Made by a program: the position numbers and the translations under genes
The notes under the pieces: model-generated
What the model saw: only the letters and a program-made list of their open reading frames with translations
The model's database searches: none
What the model was told of the DNA's origin: nothing
NCBI GenBank assembly: GCA_949358305.1
Contig: OX442317.1
Coordinates: 3,540,186-3,600,185 of the forward strand
Direction of reading: 5' to 3'
Length of the DNA stretch: 60,000 nt
Source: Strigamia acuminata
Lineage: Eukaryota; Arthropoda; Chilopoda; Geophilomorpha; Linotaeniidae
Shown here: piece by piece, positions 41,025 through 53,099 of the stretch
How positions within the stretch are numbered: position 1 is the first letter of the stretch
How the letters are laid out: each line of letters starts with the position of its first letter

Positions 41025-43244
41025 TTATTTAGGCAGCATGTCCGTTGAATGATCGTTGGGATCTTTGTGCTCTGTGACGGTGCACAAAGGTCGGCCGGCG
41101 TTTGGTCCTGACCGGAAGCCAGGGTTGATGTGGAGCCACACTTGCTTTATGCGGTCCACACCATCCCTTCGTCCAAAACCCATCTCGAAATACTCCTGCG
41201 GGTCTTGAGGCGTAATTCGAGCGAACACCAGGCGTTGATGTAGGATCCACGGCTGCTGTTCCTTGATGTGGTTTTCCAGCCACGCGAGGACTCGGTTGCA
41301 TAAATCCTCGCTGTTCTGGAGAATCATTTTCGTCGCGCTCGTTATGTAGCAAAAAGCGTATAATGAGCGCAAACGTTGATAGGCGGTGAGGTGGGTGGCC
41401 ATACTCGATCCCCTATCTCTTGGCGGCGAATCCTTTGGAGGAGGCGGCGGTGGCGGCGACTTCTTGCAGATCGAGAGGGATCTGGATCTGCGCAAAGCCG
41501 GGGTGCGCGTCTTTGGTCTGGCACCGCAGGCCACAGGCACGACGAACTCGCGATCGTCGCTGTCGAGCCACTCCATCGGAGACGAGATGTTGCAACTCGG
41601 TGCCTCGGTTGCACGGGAAACACTCGACGTTGCCGTGATGGCAGCGTGGAGTGGAGCTGCGGATGACGGTGGTGCGCCAGCGGGACGGGCGGTAGCTCGT
41701 TCCGCCGCGCGCCGCTGCTTCAGCGCAGCCCATTCCTGCCGTAGTCGAATGGCGGATCCAGCCGGAGTTTCGCCAGTCGCCTCGGCTTGTTGTGTCAATT
41801 CGGCGAGCATCGTTGGAGGATCGGGGCGAACTGACTCCCAATCGTCCAGCAAGGCTCGTGGAAGCCCTAACGGCACGGTCCACAATCGAGTGGCGGCCGC
41901 CAGAGCAATCTGTGGGTCGGGAAAGACTCCTTGGAACAGGATTCGAAGAAGTCCCTCCGACAATTTCCTGTTCATCTTCTGCAGCGTCCGTTGCAGTTGC
42001 TTGTCGGACTTGCACGACGCAAGCTCTCGGGCAAGCCATTGCCATTCCTTCTCACCTTCGCGGATCTGAGCGAGTTGGTATTCGTCCAGATGCGCGAGGT
42101 ACATCGCTTGGGCTGTCTCGGGAAACGATGAGAATCGCCTCCAGAGATCAGCGCACTCTTGTGCGGGAAATGGTTCTTGAGAGATGTATCCCTCAAAACG
42201 GATGACCGATGTCACTTGTGGCACGGGCACCGATGGATCTGGTCGCATGTCGCTGGTGACTGGACGGCAAGCGAACGGCAAAGAGGTGTTGACGTCTCCT
42301 TGACCGGCTTGCAATGCGGCGATGCGTCGATCTTCTTTTGCTATCTCGTCCGACCAGTCAATCCGGCCGGAGGAGGAAGCGCTAAGCTGTGAAGCGTTGG
42401 ACTTTTCTTCACGCGACGAGAGTGAACTCCTCGTGGAAGATTGGCGCGATTGTACTCGAGGTCGGCTTCGGGATGTGGGTCTCGACACGGACTTCGAATG
42501 TCTTTTTGGCGGCGTCGACTCGCGTCGGTGATGTGAGCGATGACGAGCCTTCTGGAGTGGAGGCAACCCTCCAATGTCGCCTTCCCCCGACGACTGTGTT
42601 GGGGAGGAGCGACGGCCACTGTAGGGCGACCTCGAAGAACGTGACCTCGACGTGGAGCGCGGTGGCACCACGTGGATGGTGGAAGCGACCTGTACCCGGG
42701 GCTCAGGCTCTGGATACGGGTTTGGCACGAAACCAGCATGGAAACATCCGCCCATGGCTAGTTGATGCATTTCCGACTGGCATGTCGGCACCCAACGTTT
42801 CTTTCCGTCTGTAGTCACACGGAAGGATTCGTGGTAGAGGCGCACAACCTCGGCTTTGGTTTGGTCCAAGCGTTGGAAAATGTCCTCCAAAATCTGTCGA
42901 CGCTCCCACGCAGGAGCGTTGAAGTAGCGGCGATGGTCTCGCGTTTCTTGAGCGATCACTGTGAAGGCAAAGTCAAGCAACACGTTTCGCAGTGGTCCGA
43001 AGGTATCGCGCTTCATGGCCCACTCGAGGGCGTCGCGATGACCGAATCCATCGATTAAATAGGCGATCCGAAACTTCGTTCCCCATCGCTTGTTGATGGC
43101 TTTGGAGAACTTGTGTCGGGCCGCCCAAAACGTCAGTCTTCCTTTAGACTTTATGATTTCTGGCGGCAATGCATGTCGCCAGACACCAGGAGCTGTCGGA
43201 ACATCGGGATGCAGTTCGAGATGCGTCTCCCGAAGTTGGATGAT
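41025..43244 (-). CDS. Element B third ORF, about 740 codons, unknown function
   Basis: Open from 43244, directly after a good splice acceptor (TATTTTACAG), down to the stop at 41025. There is no ATG near its start; the first usual Met is well inside, which suggests expression by splicing. It shares three blocks with the third ORF of element A: EMHxLxMxGxFxHA; RILFQGVF with DPPTM and a GExPAGSAIRLRQEW segment; and WLExxI, LHQRL, PQExxEMGFG and NPGxxSGPN near the C-terminus. Between them lies an Arg/Ser-rich region. No signal peptide or membrane helix, so not an envelope. I do not recognise the family. Confidence 0.8.
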   Translation of the reverse strand: MIQLRETHLELHPDVPTAPGVWRHALPPEIIKSKGRLTFWAARHKFSKAINKRWGTKFRIAYLIDGFGHRDALEWAMKRDTFGPLRNVLLDFAFTVIAQETRDHRRYFNAPAWERRQILEDIFQRLDQTKAEVVRLYHESFRVTTDGKKRWVPTCQSEMHQLAMGGCFHAGFVPNPYPEPEPRVQVASTIHVVPPRSTSRSRSSRSPYSGRRSSPTQSSGEGDIGGLPPLQKARHRSHHRRESTPPKRHSKSVSRPTSRSRPRVQSRQSSTRSSLSSREEKSNASQLSASSSGRIDWSDEIAKEDRRIAALQAGQGDVNTSLPFACRPVTSDMRPDPSVPVPQVTSVIRFEGYISQEPFPAQECADLWRRFSSFPETAQAMYLAHLDEYQLAQIREGEKEWQWLARELASCKSDKQLQRTLQKMNRKLSEGLLRILFQGVFPDPQIALAAATRLWTVPLGLPRALLDDWESVRPDPPTMLAELTQQAEATGETPAGSAIRLRQEWAALKQRRAAERATARPAGAPPSSAAPLHAAITATSSVSRATEAPSCNISSPMEWLDSDDREFVVPVACGARPKTRTPALRRSRSLSICKKSPPPPPPPKDSPPRDRGSSMATHLTAYQRLRSLYAFCYITSATKMILQNSEDLCNRVLAWLENHIKEQQPWILHQRLVFARITPQDPQEYFEMGFGRRDGVDRIKQVWLHINPGFRSGPNAGRPLCTVTEHKDPNDHSTDMLPK

Positions 43245-43577
43245 CTGTAAAATATTCGAAGAAATAATTAAAATCCATTTTTTCGTGTAAGATAATTATT
43301 TCCGAGTTTTCAGTGAATAAAATCACGGGCGAGATTTCATTCGACGGTTTAGATTCGTTAAATTTTTCAAAATATTTGAAAAATCGTGAAAAACGTTGTT
43401 TCCGACGGCTATGTTTCAATGTTGGAGCGTTACCGTAGCAACGCCTCAAAAACGAGACACAGCGCCATCTGATGATAAAAATGGCGGCGCCTTCTTGCGA
43501 AGGCGTTACCAACGAACTTTTCGCTTTTTCCGAGTGAAAATGCACTTTTAATTACTTTTCATGACTGAAAGGTAATT

Positions 43578-43859
43578 TTATTTTAATTTATTTACCCGGT
43601 CGTGTCTCTGTGCACGAGTTTCGCCGTTTGGGTCGGCGAATAGGCCTCCTCGAAGTTGTGGTCGGGGCGGCGTGACTGGCAAACGGGCAGCAGCGTCAGC
43701 CAGAGCGGCTTGAGCTTCGGCGGACGCTTCGGCGGACTCTTTGGTGACATCCACGGATGTGTTCGAAGTATTTGCGGAACCAAGCAGCGTCGAATTTGTT
43801 TCTAATTCGAGGCTGTTGGCGCCGGCTTCGCTTCCTTCTTTCGGTTCCTCTCCTTCCAT
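43578..43859 (-). CDS. Element B small acidic ORF, 93 aa, possible first exon of the third ORF
   Basis: ATG at 43859, first residues MEGEEPKEG, matching in position and character the small ORF of element A. It is Glu/Ala/Ser-rich. Near its end, after CGG at 43596, GTAAAT could serve as a splice donor in phase 0; the acceptor before 43244 is also phase 0. Splicing the 351-nt intron (43595-43245) would fuse this ORF to the third ORF in frame and supply the missing start codon. This is inference from the junctions only. Confidence 0.5.
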   Translation of the reverse strand: MEGEEPKEGSEAGANSLELETNSTLLGSANTSNTSVDVTKESAEASAEAQAALADAAARLPVTPPRPQLRGGLFADPNGETRAQRHDRVNKLK

Positions 43860-44063
43860 TTGAACGACTAATCCAAATGGAAAAGAAAAAACGAAAATTA
43901 ATTTATTAGTTTTTCCTTGGAAAATTCCAAAGAAAAAGCTACTTACAATTGAAGATTCGGGAGAATTAATCCAGTTGTTTCGCTTTTGGTTTGGGATGCA
44001 CTTAACACACGTGTGAGATCGAAGTGAACTCAGACGCGAAGTGATCAGTTCAAATACCGGAAG

Positions 44064-47000
44064 TTACGTTTGGGTAACGTCGCGGTTAGTGACGTCATCC
44101 AATCTTACTGTTTGATTGGTTTGAGTATGGCTTGAGGAATTGCTCCTTACGTCATACGGCTGATCCCTGGATCTCGAGGTTATCGAGGGGAGAAGACACA
44201 TGTTGTTTTTTCCTCTCGGTTTACGAGTCCGAAGATTATATCTCTTTGTCGGCGAGGGATTTATTGTATTTAAATCGCCGTCTTCATTGTCATCGGAGAC
44301 TGAGTCAGATGAGTCTTTTATTTCAGATGTTTTTTGTTTCTTTTCTAAAAACACCTTTTTATTTAATTTTTTAGCAATTTCAAGCTTTTTGAAACTGTTA
44401 CGAAGTTCAACGTCGTTATTCACGAGGTCTGACTCCATTTGTGGTTTGGATGAATTATCGACAGGTATTTTCTTTAATTCATCGTCATCTAACGTATTAA
44501 TTATATTTTCAGTCTTTTGACCGACTTCTTCGCCTTCTAACCATATTTCCTGATCGAAACTCGGGAAATACGGAGTTAATTCCGACGAATGGACAGCTGG
44601 AAATATTTCGTTATTTTCTAGCTTTCTCAATTCTACCGATCCTCCCTGTAATACTTTGGTTATTACATAAGGTCCTGTTCTTTTATCAGCGATGCCAGCT
44701 GCAATGCCGCGGGCAGCGCTCGACAAAACATGAGAATCTCTCCAAACTAAATCGTTTAATTTAAAATTGGAGAACTTCTCACCTTCTTTTTTAAGATTAA
44801 CTCGTCTACGCAAATCTAACACATGTGACATCATGTGCTGATATGTTTCGGCGATAACGGCTTCTAATTTTTGCACGTATAAATGTGGGTTTTTTGGATC
44901 TACGACCAAAATTCCTTCAGGTATTCTTGGATCCCAAGGTACTCTGAGTTCGCGAAAAAAGTTAAGAAATGCGGGAGAGAAGTCTCTTCCTCTCGTCACC
45001 GTAGTTCTCAAACTAAATGCAAATTCACGCAAATATTCGTCCCATTTGGAATGAACAGATGAATAAATTGCAACCAAATATTTGATGTCACGGTTAACCC
45101 TTTCAACCGGGTTAGCTTGTGGGTGATACGTTGAAGTTGGTGTTGGAACCATCTTGAACTTTTCACAAAATTTTTTAAAGACTTGGGCACGAAATTGCGG
45201 GCCGTTATCAGAAATAATTTTTCGAGGGAATCCCATGCTCATGGAAAGGTGATAAATGCAATTTGCCACTTTTCCTGCAGTAGGGTTACACATTGGATAT
45301 AATTCTGGCCAATGAGTTGCTACGTCAAGTATGACTAAAATGTGTGTGTTGTTTTTTCGAGTCCGAGGTTTTGGGCCAGTCAAATCAACACTTAGGCAGT
45401 CAAATGGGCTGTAAGGACCCATTTGCGCTGCTTCAATTTGTCCTTTCGTTCGAGGTTTGCAAGCTTGACAGCGCTCGCAGTGTCGAATGAATCTCGTAAT
45501 GTCCGATTTCATGCCTTTCCAGGTATAAATTCGGCGTGCTCGATAAAGAGTCCTTGCAATTCCTGGGTGGCCCGAAAGTGGGTGGCCATGCATTAGCCAA
45601 ATAATTTTATACTTCAATGTCTGAGGTACAAAAACTTTGAGTGCTCTCCCATCCTCCCCCAATTCATCAGACATTGTGGGATGAAATTGCATTAATAAGT
45701 CATCTTCAATTAAGAAGGTGGTTGCGTATTTTCTATATTGTTTCCTCTGTAGTCGCGTTGTGACGTCTGGCGGAAATTGATTACAATTTAAAAAATTACG
45801 CACCAATTGGCAAACTTTATCTTCTTTCTGTGCCTTAATTATGTCTTCCCTTGTGGGAGGTTCACAATCAAGACGTTCTACAATTTTGGCGACAAATGCT
45901 TTTATTAAAACATTTGACGAAGGAACTTGGAATTTCCTTGAAATTTGCGCTCTCATGACGTCATCTGATTCCTCAGAGGGGTCATAGATTTTAGTCCAAT
46001 AGTTGACGAATTCATGATCTTCCTTTTCCTCCAGTGTGGAGACAGGAAGTTCATAAAATTTTCCCATTTTCCAATTTCGTTGAGGTGATGGACAGTAAGA
46101 TAATAATTCATCATTATCTCCATCATCTTCAGGATTTTCCGGTTTGTCAATCGGTGATCTGGATAAAGCATCCGCTAAAACATTTAGTGGACCTTTAATA
46201 TATTGTATTTCGAAAGAGTAGCGCATCAGCTCCATTTGCCAACGCGCTAACCTTCCGGCAGGTTCGTCTAACTGCATCAACCATTTTAGTGCTTGATGGT
46301 CAGTCCTAACTATGAATGTGGTAAATTCCAAATAATGTCGGAATTTACGTAATGCCCAGATTACCGCAAGGCATTCTAATTCTGTGGCGCTGTAATTTAT
46401 CTCAGCAGGTTGCAAACTTCTGCTGGCATAAACACAAGGCACTTCGATATTTTGATCATCGATTTCCCTCATTTGCATAAGCGCGGCGCCTAGTCCTTTC
46501 CTGCTAGCGTCGGTATGCACAATAAATGGTTCTGTCAAATCAGGCATGGCCATTGTTTCTGCATTCGTTAAAGCATCTTTTATTTGATCAAAAGCTTCTT
46601 GATGAATTTCTGACCAAATAAATTCCACATCCTTTTTGAGTAAAGGACGTAGAGGTTCTGTCATGACTGCAAGATTCTTGAGTAATCAGTGAAAAAAGTT
46701 CACCATTCCCAAAAATCTTTGCAACTCTTTCAAATTTGAAGGAGCTGGCATTTCTTTAATGGCGGCGACTTTTTTAGGGTCGACACTAACTCCTTGAACA
46801 CTTAACTTGTAACCAAGGAAAGTTAATTCTTTTCTGCCAAATTTCGATTTTTCTGGATGAACATGAAGATTTGCATTTTCAAGTTTACTCAGAATTTCTT
46901 CTAGATGACTCATGTGTTCTTCAAAATTTTTTGATATAATAATTATATCATCGAGGTATGCCCATGCGAATTTTCGATAGGCATCCCCCAAAATTTTTTC

Positions 47001-48545
47001 TATCAACTTTTGAAAAGTTGACGGCGCATTTACGAGGCCAAAGGGCATGACTCGAAATTGTAGTCGACCCAAAGGGCTCCAAAACGCAGTTTTAGCACGG
47101 TCGTTTGGATGAACCTCTATCTGCCAATAGCCTTTTGACAAATCTATTGTTGTGACCCATTCAAACTTTCCGAGTTCTCGCAAGATTTCCTCAATGCTCG
47201 GCATTTGAGGAGGATCGTATAATGTATGTGCATTGAGTGGTCTAAAATCAATGCAGAGTCTCGGATCACAATCCGGACGCATCACTAGAACTATTCGCAT
47301 CCCATAGTCTCCAGTGGCTTGTTCAACGTACCCATTATCCAACATATCTTGACAGATTTGACGGATAATTTCACGTTTCTGTGGATTTACGCTTTTAAAC
47401 GGAACTCTAATTGGAACTTTAGTGTCCAGTTTAATTTCATGCCTAACGAGGTGTGTTCTACCTGGTCGGCGTGATAAAATCTTTTCATGTTTCTTTAATA
47501 CTTTTTCAAGCATTAAATTATTTTCCATTGACAAATTAGCGTCGCTAACAAGTCTTTGTACTATATTTTCTTCATCGGCAACTTTAGCTTGACATGCAGT
47601 GGCGGAACCAGCTTTCATGTGATTTACTTTAATAAAGTCGCTTTTCATGATTTCTTCGGGTGGATCAAGGAACTCTTGATAACGATCAAGAATCGCTTGA
47701 GGAACAAAAGGTAAATCTTCTTTCAAAGACTTGACAAAATTCCAAGACATGGTCTTAGGATTTGGTTGAATATTGAGTCGATTCATGAAATCACATCCTA
47801 ATAAAATAATAGGATATTTATTTCTTAAAATTATGAATGGATGACTTAACATCCCGTGTGTCCACGCAAAAGAAAGTAGGAGAGTTCCTTCAGGGACTAC
47901 ATCTTCGGAAGCAGTCGTAACTCTCACATCCGGTCCTATTGGTCGAATTTCATCTTCCAGTTTCAGCGAAATTACTACGGAGTAGGCCATGAAGCTTCGA
48001 TTAGCTCCAGAGTCTAACATCCCTGTTATCATACCGTTTGCCGTCTGCAATCGAATCGTCGGCAAATCATTGCTGTTTGGTATGTCCGCGTACTTGCATT
48101 TAAAACGTCGCGGTGGCTTAATTTCTATCGGCGGATCCAATGGTAATTCGTCCAATAAATCATTAGTGACTAGCGTTGTAGCCATTAATTTTTCAATGCA
48201 TTCGTCAAGACCAGGTAAATCAATTTTATCTGATCTATCAGTAATTTCAGGTGTTGGCCTAGTTTTTTCATCAAGTAAAGTAACAGCATCTTTTATTTTA
48301 GATTCCCAATCAACTTTTATTTGTTGAACTTTTTCTTTAAAAAATTCTTCTGTGATGTTTTCATTTTGCAGCACAAGCTTTAAACTGGAAACATCAATTT
48401 TTGGAAATATTAAATTATTTTCTAATTCTAATTTAATCTGTGTATTTAAAAATTCATCTAAAATTTGAGATGGTGTTAGTTCATTTTCCGAGGCGGTAGG
48501 CGTCGCATCCACTAGACCGTCTGGATGCGCGCTTACAAGTTTTTT
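44064..48545 (-). pseudogene. pol: Element B Pol, interrupted by one in-frame stop
   Basis: The same domain order as element A: protease with MLDSGANRS; reverse transcriptase with YLDD (about 46950); RNase H with HTDASRKG; integrase with HGHPLSGHPG, CERCQAC, DLTGPK and SDNGPQF. A TGA at 46688-46686 splits the frame just after the FLGMVNFFH segment at the end of the reverse transcriptase region. The frame resumes at once on the other side with no shift. The rest, down to 44064, is open. A single nonsense change is the whole visible damage. Confidence 0.9.
48504..48545 (-). promoter_or_regulatory. -1 ribosomal frameshift signal, gag-pol junction of element B
   Basis: The heptamer A AAA AAC (48545-48539) is followed by TTG TAA, the gag stop. 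After 9 nt comes a perfect 8-bp stem, CGCATCCA with TGGATGCG (48529-48522 and 48511-48504), around a 10-nt loop. Pol is in the -1 frame. The heptamer and its place next to the stop are the same as in element A, but the stem-loop sequence differs, so structure rather than sequence is kept. Confidence 0.9.
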
Positions 48546-51413
48546 AGAAGTTCGCCGATTGATTTCATCGATTTCTCGAACTCTTCTATAATCTTGTCTT
48601 TGCTTGATTTCCTATCAGGACATTCTTTAGCCCAATGTCCCAATTTTTTACAAATATTACACGGGTCAGTAGCAGGTGATTTCGCGACTTTTGGCGAAGG
48701 CGAACTCGAACGTTTGGCTTCATCCTTTTTAGGGGTCGGTGACTTCGATCTACTGAGCGCGTCTGTTTTTGGTGAACCAAAAGTAACGTTTTTAGGCGCC
48801 ATTTTTGGTCCAAATTTTCGAGCTACTGCGTTATTACAGGCTAATAAAGCAGCTGCAGCCTCGCTTTCTGGTTCCGAGTCAGATTTCTCCGGTTCAGAAG
48901 CAGTTTCCATTTCGGTCACTTCAGCTAAGTGAGCTTTAGGGGTTGGATGTGGGTTTTTCCCATCCGATCCCTTTTTAGATTCCTTAGCAGTTTCTGCCAA
49001 AAAATCTCCTCGTTTTGGGGGTTGCAAAAGAGGGGTATTAGCAAAACGTGTGTCTTTTGCCAATTCCTTTCTCCTTTGCTGTCGCTTAGCATACGCAACT
49101 TTTTCATCAGCTGGTAAGTAAGCTTTGTAATTTTCGTCAATCCTTATCTGATTGGCTCGCATAAATTTGGCTAATTCAGCGAAACCACCCGGATAAGGTG
49201 CTCGTACTGAAAGTAGAACATTCTTCGAATAATCTGTCAATCCACGTCGGAATTGACGATCAATGGCTGCGTCTCCCATCGTATAAGGGAGAGTGACCAA
49301 TAAATCCTCAGTCCTTCTTAAATAAGAGCGAAGACTTTCGCCTTTATTTTGAGAAAGATTATCCCACATTTGTAGTAAGTCTTCACTTGACTCTCCATAC
49401 TCAGTCATGAATTCTTCTACAAAGTGGTTCCAATTTTGAAATTGTTTAGAATAAAACCATTTCTCAGCTCGGTCTATAAGAGCTTTTGGTACTACTCTTT
49501 TCAAAGCAGTGTGACATGCAATGCCATTCAACCTTGAAATTCGTAAAACTTCATCTAAAAGAGTGGATCCAGCTTCCCATTCTCCATCGAATAAAGCGGG
49601 TTTGATGTGATCCCATCTAATAGTTCTTTCATCAACTAGATCGTGAGTCCAGTTGTTGGCAGTATATTGTGCAATTTTTTGTCGTAATGCAATGTCAGCA
49701 TTATCGGCAGTAGCGTCAGATCGATCGGAAGATCGACGATCAGCTAATAATCGATCAATTTCTTCAGCAGTGTAATAATGTGTATTACGCCGTGAAGAGT
49801 GGCCTCGATGTCGACGTCGATGAGATCGATGTCGATTATCGCGTTCTTGTTGTGCATTCGCATCAGAATCCGACCTTGAATCAGATTGTGTTGAAATGTG
49901 GTGTTTCAGGTGGGTCGGGTGGGTCGCCGTCATCGTCTGGCGGTCGACGTCCACCTCCAGGTGGTCCATCTCCATGTCCGTCTGGATTTCCTCCATCTGG
50001 CGGATTTCTCCTATACTGACCCCCACCTGGCGGGCTTTCATGTCCGTCCGGCGGTTCGCGTGCTGGATTGGTGTCTCGTCGACTTCTTTTCGACGAATCT
50101 TGCTGCTGAGCCAGTGGTATCGTTCGGGCAACGTGAATACCTGTTTCATGTCGTCTGTTTCGATCGTCTACCATTCCCAACAGTCGGTCACTATTGTGAA
50201 AAATAGGGTTTCGATTACCAGGGAGCGGATTGCGATCAGCTCTCCGTTCCTCAGAATCTGAAGGACGTTTTCTTTTTGAGCGATGGCGACGACGCGAACG
50301 TTGGTCGTTATCACTTGATAATCCAGATTGGCTACTTAACTCTGAAACAACAGAAATTGTTATTGTTTCGGGAGTCAAAATAGGAACAGTTGGCGCAGCC
50401 ATTTCTGGTTGCACCAATTGGTCAGTATAATTTCTTGCTTGCAAACGATCTTTCATTTCTGCAAGCTCTTCTTGAGCGCGCAACAAATCAGCTCGGAGAA
50501 TTTCATTCTCATTTATTTGATTTTGCGATTCTTCTGGTTGTAATCGCTTAGCAGGGCCGCTAGACTCGACTTGTCCGCTCGTACTGGGTTGATCCAGCGA
50601 GTGGAAAATCTCGTCTTCACGCTTAGCTATTTTGCTTTCGCGAGTACGCTGTGTTTTAGCACGTGTGTCTAATTCAGCAGCATATCTCACTAGTTGATTA
50701 TGATTGCGTTGGTAGTGATCTGCCAAATCAATCAACTCTTTATTTTTCTGCTCCAGCTTACTTTTGGTAAGCTCGAGCTGTCTTCGCGCCTCTTGGTGTG
50801 AGCGAATTGAAAGTTCATTTCTAACATTCATTTTAGAAAGATCTTCCACTTCACCTTTTAATCTGTATTCTCTAGCTTTTTGGGCTAGAAATTCCTCATT
50901 TTGTCGATTGAGTTCCATGTGTTGAAGCTCAACCTCCGCTTTTTGTTGTTGAAGCTCTGCTTCTTTTCATTCCATTTCAAATTGTAAATTTGAAACGGCA
51001 CGATCAGTGTGAAGTCGTATCATGGCGCGATGAATCTCTTCCACCGTCATGTCGTCCGTTATTTGGGCGCCATCCTGGCGTGCTTGATTTCTCAAAGCAT
51101 CCAGCATGGTCATGCGAGGAGGTGATTCGTGAGACGATTCACTTTCCATTTCACGTAACGTATTTTCCACTTCCTCCAGTGGAAGTGGCGGGAGTTCTTG
51201 TTCGTTAGAACTCGCACTTGATGCGCTCAGGGCTCGAGCAACTTCATTTTCAGCTTCCTTAAGTTGTTTCGGATCTGGAACTGGTGTTATTTCTTCAGAA
51301 ATAATTTTTTCCATAAGCATTTCAGGCTCGAGAGCCGGCAAAACCGTCGCTGCTCGTTTCTGAGTGCTTGGTCGACCTCGCTGTCGTTTTACAATTTGCA
51401 TTGGCGTCGCCAT
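48533..51413 (-). pseudogene. gag: Element B Gag, broken by a stop and a frameshift
   Basis: Starts at ATG 51413 with a basic segment containing an RGRP (AT-hook-like) core. A TGA at 50969-50967 interrupts the coiled-coil region in frame. The frame continues to 49881, where it ends; the capsid part and the CNICKKLGHWAKEC zinc knuckle lie in another frame, open from about 50149 to the stop at 48533. So there is at least one stop and one frameshift compared with the continuous 867-residue Gag of element A. The order of parts is otherwise the same. Confidence 0.88.
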
Positions 51414-51485
51414 TTTGTCAAATTGAAAAAGAACAATGGAAATAAAGGATTTTTTCGCAAAAATCGGATTTTAACAATCAAAACT

Positions 51486-51503
51486 ATCCCGGACGGGCCC
51501 CCA
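51486..51503 (-). other. Primer binding site of element B (tRNA-Pro like)
   Basis: The sense sequence TGGGGGCCCGTCCGGGAT, 2 nt from the 5' LTR, is identical to element A. Confidence 0.85.
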
Positions 51504-51505
51504 AG

Positions 51506-52644
51506 TGCGGCGATCCGGGTTTTTACTTATTAAATTATGTAAATTCAATAAGCAATCGTCGTAGAGATGCCGTACAGGACTTCTACTCTGTGGCCAAATG
51601 TTTGTCTAGGGGAATGATTTTACACAGAGTAAAGGAAAAATTAGATAGTTTTAATCGTTCAAAATACAAAGGAGGTATTATTTAAAATGTTTGGGGTCGA
51701 TCTGGCTTCTTCTTCAAATGTACACTCACAGTTGACCGTTGGCTCCAAGATGGCGTCGATGGCGTCGTGTGAGCGCGGGATTTTAGCGGAGTAAACTCGA
51801 CGCTAAAATACTTTGCTAAAATATACTAAAAATCCTCGCGGAGCAAGCTCAACACGAGAATACGTCTTGCACACAGCGGTTTGATTATTACGGAGCAAGC
51901 TCGACGTAACAATCCGCCTTAACACAATTCGCTTTGTGGAGTTAAACTCAACACAAAGCCTTCAAACTAACAGAGTAAACTCGATGTTAGTTTCACACAG
52001 ATTTCTTTGTGGAGCAAGCTCGACACAAAGAACTACAAATTGACAGAGCAAGCTCAATGTCAATTCACACACAGAAATGGCTTAAATTACGTGTAGTAAT
52101 TCAAGCTAGAAAGTTGCTATTCCGTACAGTGGGTACAGACCAGCGATGAAACTCAATTCGTCCAAGAATCACAGATCACACTTTGCAGTTTTGGCAGAAG
52201 TTTGACACGGTTGTGAACAGTTTGGAGGTGGAATCAAGAGTGCGGGAAGAGTGGGCCAAAACCGTTTGGCTCACTTCTAAATCTGCTCAGAAAAGCTGCG
52301 CAGATGACGAGTTGCACAAAGATCACACACGGCCGCCTTCGGGTCGTGTGCAACAATTGAGCCGGGCACGCGCGAGGGGAAGGGATGCTCCGCCCAGGCA
52401 CACGCCTAGCAGCATCATCAAAGCAATGCACGCTGCAGCGCGATTGGTTGACGCTGTTGCTGGGCCAAAACTTGCTGCAAAACACAATATTATTTGGGTA
52501 ATATTGTGTCTTGTTTTATATTTTATTAATGTATGTTTTATTTCAATTTACATTGAAACAAAACATATAAGCTTGTTGAATATGTTTATAAGACAATTTG
52601 GAAATATGGTGCGCACTCAAATAGGAATATTTGAGGTCACCACA
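51506..52644 (-). repeat. 5' LTR of element B
   Basis: 1139 bp, partner of 39713-40851 with one visible difference. As the 5' copy it would place the hairpin array in the leader of the element's RNA, between the start site and the primer site. Confidence 0.95.
51780..52065 (-). repeat. Array of seven hairpins with constant loop (5' LTR copy)
   Basis: The same seven hairpins as at 39987-40272, shifted by 11,793 bp, with no change that I can see. In the sense transcript this copy would lie upstream of the primer binding site and gag. Confidence 0.9.
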
Positions 52645-53099
52645 AACGTCAATAATAAAAATTACTTATTTAAATCCGTTCATCCCTAATTTCAGAATTG
52701 CAAGGCAATGTTCCATCAAAGATTCTGGAAATCGAACAAACTGTGTCTGCCGTTTTGGGGGCTCGAGCTGCCTTGCCCTGTGTGAGCCAGGGACATCCAT
52801 CTTTAACCATCAAGTGATAAATATCTGTGTTTAGAAAGTAAGCCTGACAAACATCGTGCAATTCTCCATTCCAGATGGTTCAAGAAAAGCAATAAAGGAA
52901 CAATTCTACCCATCAACTTTGACAACCGCGTAAAGACAACCGTGTTGGCGCTCATCATATCAAACATTCAAGAGAGTGAATCTGGATTGTACGTGTGCGT
53001 TGCTGAAAATCCTATAGGAACTTCAAGAATGGAATTAATATTAAACGTGCAAAGTAAGTGTGAATAACAAAATAAAGTTTCCAATACCTAATTATTTCA

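Larger units (their letters stand above)
39713..52644 (-). mobile_element. LTR retrotransposon B, Ty3/Gypsy type, 12.9 kb, coding defects
   Basis: Two 1139-bp LTRs (39713-40851 and 51506-52644) start TGTGGTGACC and end GCCGCA on the sense strand. The target duplication AACG (39709-39712 and 52645-52648) sits 6 bp into the Dscam copy 3 intron after Ig2. I see one LTR difference (40634 against 52427), so it is young. The layout equals element A: gag, frameshift, pol, small ORF, third ORF, polypurine tract. Protein similarity to A is clear but far from identity, so it is a sister family. Antisense to the host gene. Confidence 0.95.

Noticed and set aside
41342-42814. Several 100-230 codon frames on both strands over the element B third ORF
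   Set aside because: GC-rich region with low stop density; only the frame conserved with element A is supported.
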